This document shows, in pieces, positions 1-9,400 of a stretch of DNA of 36,535 nucleotides. A program made the translations under genes and the position numbers. Position 1 is the first letter of the stretch, and each line of letters begins with the position of its first letter. Source of the DNA: Chryseobacterium gleum (GTDB taxonomy: Bacteria; Bacteroidota; Bacteroidia; Flavobacteriales_D; Crocinitomicaceae); the NCBI GenBank assembly GCA_945860065.1, contig CAMAPI010000015.1, forward strand, positions 1-36,535, given 5' to 3'. Under the pieces are notes generated by a model. That model had not been told where the DNA came from. It searched no databases and was given only the letters and a program-made list of their open reading frames with translations.

Positions 1-9
1 AAGAAAATC

Positions 10-576
10 ATGAAGCATTTTTTAATTGGTTTATTTTTGTGTTCATCGCAGTTTACTTCATATGCACAAATACAAAGTTCTGAGCTCGGAATCGAGGCAT
101 TTGGTGGCGGATCTCAGCTTGGAGGAACCTTCGGAGGGGAGCTAAAATACGCGGTGAAACTTCAGAATAATTTGATCATTGGTCCATCGTTTCGCTTGCA
201 CCGATCTTGGTCTAATTACCTCAATGTGAATTCGCAATTTAATATGTACGGTGGCGGTGCTTTTGCACACATGCGTTACCAAGATAAGGTTTTTGCAGGT
301 GTAGAATTTCAAATGTTACACAGTCCGTTTAATTTTATCACGTTCCAAGCTGGACAGAAAAAATGGGCGCCAACCTTATTTGTAGGAGGAGGTTTTTATT
401 TAAAGTTAGCGCCAAAACTCAATTTGAATTTAGCCTTGTTCTATGATGTAATCAATGCTGATAATAGTCCGTTTAGAAGTTCTTACAATTTCAAAATCAA
501 AAATGAACTTGGACAAGTAGTAAGAATTTTACCGATTATCTATCGTATTACGTTATTCATTCCATTATCGAAATAA
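10..576 (+). CDS. Secreted outer-membrane beta-barrel-like protein, unknown function
   Basis: The 188-residue product starts with a signal peptide (about residues 1-20, ending SYAQ). The rest alternates hydrophobic and polar residues with many glycine and aromatic positions (GGGSQLGGTFGG, MYGGGAF, TLFVGGGFYLKL), as expected for a small eight-stranded-type outer-membrane barrel. It closes with strand-like IIYRITLFIPLSK. I do not recognise a specific family. Its stop lies 2 bases before bshA, so the two are probably co-transcribed, although no functional link is evident. Only 9 bases precede the ATG, so its promoter lies outside the window. Confidence 0.7.
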   Translation: MKHFLIGLFLCSSQFTSYAQIQSSELGIEAFGGGSQLGGTFGGELKYAVKLQNNLIIGPSFRLHRSWSNYLNVNSQFNMYGGGAFAHMRYQDKVFAGVEFQMLHSPFNFITFQAGQKKWAPTLFVGGGFYLKLAPKLNLNLALFYDVINADNSPFRSSYNFKIKNELGQVVRILPIIYRITLFIPLSK

Positions 577-578
577 AC

Positions 579-1697
579 ATGAAAATAGGCATTGTACTTT
601 ATCCAACATATGGTGGAAGTGGGGTTGTAGCGACGGAGTTAGGTAAAGCACTAGCGGCAAAGGGACATGAAATACATTTCATTACTTATTCGCAGCCTGT
701 TCGATTGGGGTCATTTCGTGAAAACATTTATTACCACGAGGTTTCATTAACGGATTATCCGCTTTTTGATTTCCAACCATATGAAACACAACTTGCCAGT
801 AAAATGGTGGATGTGGTCAAACATGAAAAATTAGATATTTTACATGTCCATTATGCGATTCCACACGCTTCGGCAGCATTTATGGCGCAACAAATATTAA
901 GGGCACAAGGAATTGAAATTCCATTTGTGACAACCTTGCACGGGACAGATATCACGCTCGTGGGAAAAGACGCGTCGTTTGAACCGGTGATTACCTTTTG
1001 CATCAACCATTCGAATGCAGTAACGACCGTTTCGGAAAGTTTAAAAAAGGATACCTACGCACATTTCAAAGTGACTCGAGACATTCAGGTTATTCCAAAT
1101 TTTGTGGTGGAAGATGCCGAAAATGAACATTACACGGTGTACATGCGCCAAAAATATGCGAGCGATGGAGAACGCATTCTTTGTCACATTTCTAATTTCC
1201 GTCCGGTTAAGCGAGTGGATGATGTATTAAAGGTATTTGCGAAGGTGAACGCTCAAATTCCATCTAAATTAATTTTAGTAGGAGATGGGCCGGATCGGTA
1301 TCATTGTGAGCGTTTATGCCGCGAATTAAATTTGTGCGATCAGGTGATTTTCTTAGGAAAAGTGAGAGATACAGCCCATGTATTGGAAATGGCCGATGTC
1401 TTTTTGTTGCCATCTGAAACCGAGAGTTTTGGACTTGCGGCTTTGGAAGCAATGGCGGTCGGTGTACCGGTTATTTCTTCTAATACTGGTGGAATTCCAG
1501 AAGTAAATATTCACGGATATTCTGGGTTTTTATCAAACGTTGGCGACATCGATGACATGGCAAAAAACACCTTGGAATTATTGAAACCAGAAAATCATGC
1601 CACCTTCAAAAAACAAGCGAAATTGCGTTCTGAAGAATTTAGTTTGGCACGAATTCTTCCGATGTATGAAGAATTATATCGTACATTAGTGAAGTAA
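579..1697 (+). CDS. bshA: N-acetyl-alpha-D-glucosaminyl L-malate synthase BshA (bacillithiol synthesis)
   Basis: This is a GT4-family glycosyltransferase of 372 residues, the usual BshA length. It joins UDP-GlcNAc to L-malate in the first step of bacillithiol synthesis, in the cytosol. The N-terminus MKIGIVLYPTYGGSGVVATE is the BshA form of the donor-side glycine-rich loop. VHYAIPHASAA and TTLHGTDITLVG follow in the N-terminal domain. The C-terminal GT-B half carries SNFRPVKRVDDV, LVGDGPD and the EX7E-type motif in ETESFGLAALEAMAVGVPV. Bacillithiol production is known in Bacteroidota. BshB and BshC partners are not in this window. The gene is 2 bases after the upstream barrel gene and 11 bases before the ElbB-like gene, which suggests one transcript. 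Confidence 0.93.
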   Translation: MKIGIVLYPTYGGSGVVATELGKALAAKGHEIHFITYSQPVRLGSFRENIYYHEVSLTDYPLFDFQPYETQLASKMVDVVKHEKLDILHVHYAIPHASAAFMAQQILRAQGIEIPFVTTLHGTDITLVGKDASFEPVITFCINHSNAVTTVSESLKKDTYAHFKVTRDIQVIPNFVVEDAENEHYTVYMRQKYASDGERILCHISNFRPVKRVDDVLKVFAKVNAQIPSKLILVGDGPDRYHCERLCRELNLCDQVIFLGKVRDTAHVLEMADVFLLPSETESFGLAALEAMAVGVPVISSNTGGIPEVNIHGYSGFLSNVGDIDDMAKNTLELLKPENHATFKKQAKLRSEEFSLARILPMYEELYRTLVK

Positions 1698-1708
1698 ATT
1701 TCATTTAT

Positions 1709-2401
1709 ATGCTGAAAATAGGGGTTTTATTATCAGGATGTGGCGTTTATGATGGCGCCGAAATTCAAGAAGCTGTTTTAAGTTTATTGTCCATTGATCA
1801 AATGGGTGCGCAAGCTGTTTGCATTGGCATCGATGCCGATCAACATCATGTGGTTAATCACCTCAATGGCGAAGAAATGCTTCAAACGAGAAATATGTTG
1901 GTGGAAGCGGCACGTATTGCTCGTGGAGACATACAAAAGATTGAAGACATCACTCCAGCGGACATAGATGCGCTAGTTATTCCCGGTGGATTCGGTAGCG
2001 CAAAGAACTTCACGACTTGGGCCTTTGATGGTCCGCAAGGAACTATTCGCTCTGATGTTAAATTATTACTTGTGAACATGGTGAATGTTGGGAAACCAAT
2101 CCTTGCTTTGTGCGTGAGTCCGATTGTGCTAGCGAAAGCCTTTGAAGGATCAACCATTCAAGCTTCGATGACCATCGGTTCGAAACATGAGGCATCTCCT
2201 TATGAAATCGCGGCATTTGAAGCCGGACTTCAGCAAACGGGTGCGCAAACAACGGATTGTTCACTTGGCTCTGTTCATGTGGATCAAATAAATAAACTGA
2301 TTACGGCTCCCTGTTACATGATGGATGCGCGCATTTCAGAAATTCAACTAAATATTCAAGCAGCTTTCACTGCTTTAAAAAAGATGTTAAATGCCCAATG
2401 A
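1709..2401 (+). CDS. elbB: ElbB/ES1-family DJ-1/PfpI-like protein
   Basis: The 230-residue protein has the class I glutamine-amidotransferase-like fold of the ElbB/ES1 family. The N-terminus KIGVLLSGCGVYDGAEIQE, the central VIPGGFGSAKN and the nucleophile-elbow region LALCVSPIVLAKAF are typical. E. coli ElbB was linked genetically to isoprenoid synthesis and has weak glyoxalase activity. Its real role is unsettled, so 'glyoxalase' should be read cautiously. It follows bshA by 11 bases and overlaps meaB by 11 bases in another frame, indicating translational coupling. The neighbour bshA makes a thiol cofactor used in detoxifying electrophiles, which would fit a glyoxal-related role, but that is inference. 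Confidence 0.88.
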   Translation: MLKIGVLLSGCGVYDGAEIQEAVLSLLSIDQMGAQAVCIGIDADQHHVVNHLNGEEMLQTRNMLVEAARIARGDIQKIEDITPADIDALVIPGGFGSAKNFTTWAFDGPQGTIRSDVKLLLVNMVNVGKPILALCVSPIVLAKAFEGSTIQASMTIGSKHEASPYEIAAFEAGLQQTGAQTTDCSLGSVHVDQINKLITAPCYMMDARISEIQLNIQAAFTALKKMLNAQ

Positions 2402-3437
2402 TCAAGGTCTGAATGATTGGTTTAAGGAACGCAAATCGCGCATGAATGAGCGGAATGCGGAAGGACTGTTCGAACGAATTTGTGAACAGGACAGAACTGC
2501 TTTGAGTGCCGCTATTACCTTAATTGAAAGCAATCGTCCGGAAGATCGATTTGAGGCAAACAAATTATTACAACTCTGTTTGGGCTTGAATAAAAGAGCT
2601 TGGCGCATTGGAATCACCGGTGTTCCCGGAGTAGGGAAGAGCACCTTTATTGAATCCTTCGGAAATTTCATTTTACAACACAAGCAAAACCTTGCGGTTT
2701 TAGCCATTGATCCTTCCTCCAATGTTTCGGGTGGCAGTATTCTTGGGGATAAAACCCGTATGGAAACATTGTCTGTCAATGAACGCGTTTTCATTCGTCC
2801 AACAGCTGCTGGAACAACCTTAGGTGGAGTCGCGCGACACACTAGAGAAGCAATTATTCTGTGCGAAGCCGCAGGATTCGAAGTCATTTTCATCGAAACG
2901 GTTGGTGTGGGTCAATCTGAGACAATCGTTCATTCCATGGTTGATTTCTTCTTGTTACTCATGCTTGCAGGTGCAGGTGACGAGTTGCAGGGAATGAAGC
3001 GTGGCATCATGGAAATGGCTGATGGCATGATCATCACGAAAGCTGATGGCGAAAACATTCAAAAGTCGCAATGGGCGAGAAGAGAATACGCGAATGCCTT
3101 ACATTTATTTCCACCTAAAGAAAACGATTGGATCACCCAGGTTCATACAGCAAGTAGCGTGACGAAAGAAGGCTTCGAAGACATTTGGAAAAACATCGAA
3201 ACTTTTTTCACTAAAATGAATCATAGTGGATGGCTCACGGAAAATAGAAAACGACAAGAAGTGGAAGTGCTAGAGGAAGTGATGAGGTTTTTGCTTCAAA
3301 ACGATTTTTTCACAAACAAGAATTGGTTAGCGAAGTATCACGAAATGGAGGCCAAGGTGAAATCTGGTGAAATGTTGGCGTACCAAGCTGCTGAGGAGTT
3401 GTTTCAGGGTTTTCGATCTAGTATTTCAACACTTTAA
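2391..3437 (+). CDS. meaB: Methylmalonyl-CoA mutase-associated GTPase MeaB
   Basis: This is a G3E-family P-loop GTPase of 348 residues. MeaB protects and reloads adenosylcobalamin-dependent methylmalonyl-CoA mutase. The Walker A motif GVPGVGKS is at about residues 77-84. It is followed by the family signature DPSSNVSGGSILGDKTRM, the Walker B/switch region IFIETVGVGQSE and the base-specificity stretch IITKADGEN. The start ATG at 2391 overlaps the end of the ElbB-like gene by 11 bases. The stop at 3435-3437 runs 20 bases past the stop of the convergent CotH-domain gene, so the two 3' ends overlap tail to tail. The mutase subunits are not in the window, but this gene implies they are encoded elsewhere. 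Confidence 0.93.
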   Translation: MPNDQGLNDWFKERKSRMNERNAEGLFERICEQDRTALSAAITLIESNRPEDRFEANKLLQLCLGLNKRAWRIGITGVPGVGKSTFIESFGNFILQHKQNLAVLAIDPSSNVSGGSILGDKTRMETLSVNERVFIRPTAAGTTLGGVARHTREAIILCEAAGFEVIFIETVGVGQSETIVHSMVDFFLLLMLAGAGDELQGMKRGIMEMADGMIITKADGENIQKSQWARREYANALHLFPPKENDWITQVHTASSVTKEGFEDIWKNIETFFTKMNHSGWLTENRKRQEVEVLEEVMRFLLQNDFFTNKNWLAKYHEMEAKVKSGEMLAYQAAEELFQGFRSSISTL

Positions 3438-6417
3438 ACGTCGACAAAACCTCTTCGTTCTTTTGAACGCGCAAAATATAAACTGCAGAACGCATTTCAG
3501 GAATAGAAATAGGTGTTTCCAAAGCGGTATTGTTGACTGTTCCACGAGTAATGATTCGTCCGCTCAAATCAAAGATTTCATAGGAGCAACCTGTCGCTTG
3601 CGTTTTGTTGTCGTGAGTCAAAACAAAGGTCCCGTTCGATGGATTCGGTGCTACCGTGAAGTGAATATCTGGCCCATCGGGAGGTAAAGGAATTAATTTA
3701 AAAATAGCCGTGAAAAATCCACTTGCCGCAGTGATGTTCGTCGTTAATGAATCTTGTAAAGTATCATTGACAAACGCCGTCGGTTCCCAATGAGAGAATG
3801 AGTATCCGGGTTTCGCAATCGCTACCATGTTTACGGGAACGCCATCGAAATAAGTTCCAGACCAAGGATATGTCGCAGGTTGAATCGTATTCAACGCTAT
3901 TTCTCCACCATTCTCTGGGTAAACGTCTAGGTTGACTTCGATTGTTTTCACCAAGTTAAATCCCGTTTTGATGTTGTCAAAAACAACTTCATTTCGACAC
4001 GCTAATTGATCTTGGAAAACCTCATGATTATTCACAAATGCCTCCATTTGTCCGGCAATGTTATTTGGATCTCCCCAACGTGCAAACTCGTTTGGCATTT
4101 CTGTTACCATGGATTCGAAAAATGTTTGCTCGCGCGCCAACAAGACATCCGTTTGATAACTGGTATTCATCAAATCAGCGAATCGATTGATGAAGTAATT
4201 TTTGTAATCGATATTTTGTATGCTTTGTAACCAGATGTTGATGTATGGATTCCCCGTGCTTTGTCCAAGCATGTAATTGATGTGGTTATCCGTACAACTG
4301 GTCCAACCATTTGGTTGCATGGACAATTCCAAGTCAATTAAGCCAAAGCGCCAACGCCAATTTGTTTTGTCGGAGCGATAGATTTTTATGTTGTTTCCTG
4401 GCCAATCCACATTTCCCATCCAGGACTCTGCGATGATGTAATCAGAATACTGTTTCATATCAATGAGTTGATCCGCATCGTTCACATAACTTGACAATAA
4501 TGGATTTAAGGTCAGGAAATCGGCATAGGAATCCCAAAAATGCTGGGCATCTCCTTCTACAGCACGTAGCACGAGATTGTACCAATAACTCAGGGATAAT
4601 AATTCCAACGAATCTTTATTCGCACCATCGTGAATTTCAAAAAACTCTGAGTTGAATTTTTCTCTGAGTTCATAAAGTCCAAAATAGGAACCATTGATGT
4701 AGACACTCACTGGACGATAAGCGGAATAGTAATTCTTCGTTCCTTCGCTCATCATACGGACTTGACTCGCGTCTTTGTAGGGTAAACTCAAGTATTGGTT
4801 ACTTCCATTGCGCAAATAGATTTCACTGTATTTTGTCCGGTCCGGACGATCGGGAATGAGTGGGTAATGAACAGGCGACTGTCCAAGGGCACCATGGTCA
4901 AACGAAAGTCTAAACGAATGCTGTGGTTGCGATCGACTTCCCCCAGCTCCTCCGTCCATGCGCATGGAAGTAAAGCGTTCGAAAAGAAGTGGATGTCCAA
5001 CTCCTTCATTTAAATAAACCGCATGTGCGGGTTTTATCCAATCACTCGACCAATTATCAAAAATCCCAGTTGAGCCATATAAATTGCTTTGATCAGTTGT
5101 TACCAAAAGGATTGGCGTACCATGACTTACATTAAAGATATAGGTACCAATCGTTTGCTGACTCGGCAAAAATCCACCATTGGGGTCAAGTGGAAATACC
5201 TTTGCGCGAATAACGGTTTTTTGATAAACAAAAATGGAATCAGTGTAGCTTGGAGAACTAAAAATTGGCTCAGAACCATTAGTCGTGTAAACTAATTTGG
5301 ACGGAACGACATTGTTGTGAGCTATTTTTAAGTAAAAGGACGTGTTATTAATCCCTGTCGTTTTGGAAAGAATTGGACGCTTTAAGCTATCACTGTAAAA
5401 CACGGAAGAATTGTTACTTGCAGCTGGGGAGGGCACTAACCACTTGACAATTGTCGATGCATCGGGACTAAGTCCAACAGAAATATCTGCTTCTGGCGAT
5501 TCAACGATTAAACTAGAAACTAACTGTTGCGCGGGGTCAAATAAATAAACCGATTCACCGTTTCCTTCTAGTTTGAAATTGGTATGGATCATATTCCCTT
5601 GTACGGGAATGAATTCATTCGTGAGTTCAGTTAAGCTTGTGGTGTTGAAATGAAAATCGACATACGTGTAGTTTTCCCCGTTCGTAGCAGCTACTTCGAA
5701 TCCAATGGAATTAATCATCCCTGCTGACAATCCCGAAGCACTTAACTCACTTGCTCGAATCAGTATTTGATGCCGTGCTCCCCAATACCAATTTCCAAAA
5801 GGTGCGGGATAATCCGTATTAGAATTTTGTATCGTTCCAGTTCCAATTATGGCGTTATTCAATTTGATGTTTGGACGCTGGGAATAGGTGGAGGCGTTGT
5901 TCGCAGAGCATGCTGCCGGACTCCCATCAATAAAACTAGCAATGGTTGACACATACGAAGTCGCAGTCTGCTTGAAAATGGAGTTCTCCGTGTATTGTGC
6001 GTTGTTATAAGCACAGACGTTTATCACCACGTTTGAAATTCCATCCCAATAAAAAGGATTCACTAAGACGTGTTGACTCCATCCGGCTTGTGGTGTGTAA
6101 TTTTGCTCAGAAAGTCCAAATTGAAAAGGGGTAGAGCCAAAGCGATTTTTCTGACTACAAAATATTTGTTGGAATCCACCTGCTGGCATACTTAAATTCG
6201 GTATGACCCACATAGTTGGCACGGTCAGTTTGTCGGATAACGCATATCCGTTAAGATTCACCGGAGTCGTTCCTGCATTGTGCAATTCAATCCAATCACT
6301 TGCATCGCCATTTTCGTCGCTTGAGGTTAGGTAATTTTTATTACAGCCTTCGTTTATGACGATTTGAGTATAGCTAATTTGATGCAAGAGTAAAAAACAA
6401 ACAAGGAGTTGCTTCAT
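3418..6417 (-). CDS. T9SS-exported CotH-domain surface protein with lamin-tail domain
   Basis: About 999 residues from the ATG at 6415-6417. This start is chosen because it opens directly on a signal peptide (MKQLLVCFLLLHQISYTQ); an in-frame start at 6540 would add 41 non-signal residues and run into the next gene. Domain order: lamin-tail-like domain (about 19-130, WIELHNAGTTPVNLNGYALS), an uncharacterised stretch, a chitobiase C-terminal-like module (about 372-435, YTTNGSEPIF), a CotH domain (about 450-780, with MRMDGGAGGSRSQPQHSFRL and WRFGLIDLELSM), an InlB-repeat-like piece (about 837-875, GYSFSHWEP) and a T9SS type A sorting domain (about 919-999, VAPNPSNGTF to LRVQKNEEVL). CotH domains can be protein kinases. 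In the metal-binding motif here, the second acidic residue looks like Glu rather than Asp (IDLEL). Secreted or surface-anchored; substrate unknown. Confidence 0.88.
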   Translation of the reverse strand: MKQLLVCFLLLHQISYTQIVINEGCNKNYLTSSDENGDASDWIELHNAGTTPVNLNGYALSDKLTVPTMWVIPNLSMPAGGFQQIFCSQKNRFGSTPFQFGLSEQNYTPQAGWSQHVLVNPFYWDGISNVVINVCAYNNAQYTENSIFKQTATSYVSTIASFIDGSPAACSANNASTYSQRPNIKLNNAIIGTGTIQNSNTDYPAPFGNWYWGARHQILIRASELSASGLSAGMINSIGFEVAATNGENYTYVDFHFNTTSLTELTNEFIPVQGNMIHTNFKLEGNGESVYLFDPAQQLVSSLIVESPEADISVGLSPDASTIVKWLVPSPAASNNSSVFYSDSLKRPILSKTTGINNTSFYLKIAHNNVVPSKLVYTTNGSEPIFSSPSYTDSIFVYQKTVIRAKVFPLDPNGGFLPSQQTIGTYIFNVSHGTPILLVTTDQSNLYGSTGIFDNWSSDWIKPAHAVYLNEGVGHPLLFERFTSMRMDGGAGGSRSQPQHSFRLSFDHGALGQSPVHYPLIPDRPDRTKYSEIYLRNGSNQYLSLPYKDASQVRMMSEGTKNYYSAYRPVSVYINGSYFGLYELREKFNSEFFEIHDGANKDSLELLSLSYWYNLVLRAVEGDAQHFWDSYADFLTLNPLLSSYVNDADQLIDMKQYSDYIIAESWMGNVDWPGNNIKIYRSDKTNWRWRFGLIDLELSMQPNGWTSCTDNHINYMLGQSTGNPYINIWLQSIQNIDYKNYFINRFADLMNTSYQTDVLLAREQTFFESMVTEMPNEFARWGDPNNIAGQMEAFVNNHEVFQDQLACRNEVVFDNIKTGFNLVKTIEVNLDVYPENGGEIALNTIQPATYPWSGTYFDGVPVNMVAIAKPGYSFSHWEPTAFVNDTLQDSLTTNITAASGFFTAIFKLIPLPPDGPDIHFTVAPNPSNGTFVLTHDNKTQATGCSYEIFDLSGRIITRGTVNNTALETPISIPEMRSAVYILRVQKNEEVLSTFKVLKY

Positions 6418-6438
6418 TTCAAAATCAATTATAAAAAC

Positions 6439-6446
6439 CGAAGATA
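6439..6446 (-). promoter_or_regulatory. Possible -7 promoter box (TATCTTCG) for the CotH-domain gene
   Basis: Read on the minus strand the bases are TATCTTCG, one mismatch from the Bacteroidota -7 consensus TAnnTTTG, 21 bases before the start codon at 6417. The same octamer precedes ribD. No clear -33 TTG is seen. The CotH-domain gene follows the giant repeat gene by 73 bases, so it may have its own promoter. Confidence 0.3.
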
Positions 6447-6490
6447 GTGAAATAAAATAAGTCTTTGATCTCAAGAAAAAGGATCGAAGT

Positions 6491-9400
6491 TTAAAAAACC
6501 TCAAATCGAATCGTTTCGACTTGCTCATTTTCATGAACAATTTGAAGGTAATAGATGCCAGGTAGCACCTTATTCAAATGTACTTCATGCTTTGTTGAAT
6601 GTATTTCTTCTACTTCAAATGGAATACTTCGTCCATACGTATCGTAGATATTTCGAATCATACCTTCTTCAATGGATAGATTGAAAGAACCATCATTTGG
6701 ATTTGGGTAAAGTTTTGTTTCTCCTTTTGTGAACGCTGAAATGGATACTTGTGAATCAACTTGGAAGGTATCGACTATTTGACATCCTTCTGAATCCGTA
6801 ATGGTAACGATGTAAAGTCCACCTGCAATTTGTGACAAATCGTTTGTGCTTTGTCCGGAACTCCAACTGTACGTATATGGTGGCGTAGCACCTGAAACTC
6901 CCAGATTGATTGCACCGTCTAAACCAAAAAATTCTGGGGTAATCACTGCATTGATTGTCCAAGAAAATGGTTCGTAAACCACATTTTGAAGGGAAACGGT
7001 ACAGCCTAGTTGGTCTTCTACGGTGCAAATGTAGTTTCCAGCGCCAATTCCACTAATCAATGAATCATTTACTGTGAAGTCCACCCAGTTAAAAGTGTAA
7101 GGTGCATTTCCTCCTTGTGCAGATACGTTGATGCTTCCAGTTTGTCCCCCGGGACAAGTAACAGAGATAATTTGACTCGTTGCGCTCAGATCCGTTAAGT
7201 TGATTTGGAAACTAATCGTGTCTTGACAATTTAGTCCGTCAGTTACAATACCTGCAACCAAGCCAGGACCAATGGTTTGCAGCGTGTTCGTTGTTTCCAA
7301 AGAGTTCATCCACGAATAACTATAGGGAAGGACACCATTCGCTGCAGATAAACTAACAGATCCCGCTGAGGATGAATCACAGACGATATTCGTTCCGCTG
7401 ATTTGTACATTCAGGTTAGAGAGGGTAAAAATAGTATCTGAAAATGATTTTTGACAAGCTAAAGCATCAGAAATATTACAAGAGTAAATACCATTTCCTA
7501 GGTTGCTTAATGCGTTTGTGGTAGCGGTATTAGACCAATTGAATTGATAGGGAGCAATTCCATTGGAAGGACTTATCGTTATTTCTCCATTCATGTTTCC
7601 AGCACAATCGATTTGTGTGGTAGTATTGTTGAATAGAATATTGGATTGACTTTGAAGAGTATAAGATTGGGAATTCGTACATCCTAGTTGGTCTGTAACG
7701 GTCACGGCATAAATTCCAGTTGCTAAATTTACAATGGAAACCGAATTGCTGTTCGTTGGAGTCCAAGCATACACATAATTCCCGTTTCCACCAGTTGCAT
7801 GGACAGCAATTGATCCATTTGAAGCGTCATGACACGTAGGTGAAATAATGGTATCGACCACAATTTGTAAGGAACTTGGTTGTGAAACTGTTGCAGTGAT
7901 GTTTCCTTGACATCCGTTTTGATCCGTAATTTGACAGGTATAATTTCCAGCTGGCACATTCGATAATTGATTTGAATTTCCAATGAATGGGGACCATGAA
8001 TAGGTATATCCCGCTGTGCCACCAGAAGCAGAAATACTAATCTGTCCTGTTGCTGTGCCGTAACAGTTGACAGGTGTATTGGATAATATGCTGCCGTTTA
8101 CAGCGGATGGCTGTGATATCGGAACGACAATTGTTCCGACACATCCGTTTGCGTCACTGACTTGACAAGCATATTGTCCTGCGGGTAAGTTGCTTATTGC
8201 ATTCGTACCGTTTCCAACGGGATTTCCTGGCGACCAACTATATGAAAGTGTTCCAGTTCCTCCGGAGGCAGAAATCTGTACGGAACCATTTGAACCGTTA
8301 AAACAACTAACGGGAGTTTGACTCACCACTGCGACACTAGGTCCAGAAATAGTACTAATTCCAACACTCAAATATCCTGTACAATTATTCTGGTCACTGA
8401 CCATCACTTGATAGGATCCAGCAAATAAATTCGTTAACGTTGCTGTACTACCGACGGATGGTGTCCAACTGTAGGCATACGTGCCCGTTCCTCCACTCGT
8501 TAGCAAAGTCAATGCGCCGTTATTGGAACCACACGTTGCAGGTGTGATACTAGAAGTACTTACTGAAATTGCAGAAGGACTGCTGATTTGAACCGCTTGA
8601 TTGGTGATGCATCCATTTAAATCCTTTACTTGGCAAGTGTATGTTCCGGCGGAAAGATTACTCGCAAGATTGCTTGTCCCCCCCACTGGACTCCAGATAT
8701 ACGAATAGGGAGCAACTCCACCGATTCCAGTAACTAGAGCAGATCCATTCGTTCCACCAAAACACGAAACAGGATTTTGTGCCGTGATGGATGAACCTAA
8801 CACACTCGGTTGTGCAATCGTGACATTCGTTAATTGTTGACATCCATTCACATCGCTTATTACACAGGTAAACACTCCAGCGGTTACATTACTGATTGAT
8901 GAACTTGTCGACGCAGTTGGGGTCCATAAATAGCTTAGATTTCCTGTCCCGCCAGAAGCTGAAATAGTAGCGCTTCCCGTCGAATTACCAAAACAATCTA
9001 CATTGGAAACGTTTAAAATAGTACTGATAATAGGCATTGGATTGGAAATTTGGAAACTTTGATTGAGAACACAGTTATTTACATCTGTTATCTGACAGGA
9101 ATAAATTCCAGCACTTAGGTTCGAAATGGAATTTGTTGTTCCTAAATTAACGGCCCAATTGTATTGGTAAGGAGCCGTGCCACCTGTTGAAGAAAGCGTT
9201 AATGAGCCATTGTTTCCACCAAAACACGTAATTGGACTTACTATTGAATTGACCGATAAAGCAGTCGGTTGGGTAAGGGAAATTTGTTGAGTGGAGGAAC
9301 ATCCGAGTCCATCGCTTACTTGACAAACGTAGTTTCCAGCATTTAAGTTGATGACGTTTGCTGTGCCACCGATGTTCGGAGTCCATGAATAAGTATATTG

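Noticed and set aside
6418-6540. Longer N-terminus for the CotH-domain protein
   Set aside because: The added 41 residues are not a signal peptide and would overlap the end of the giant gene; the signal peptide begins at the ATG at 6417.
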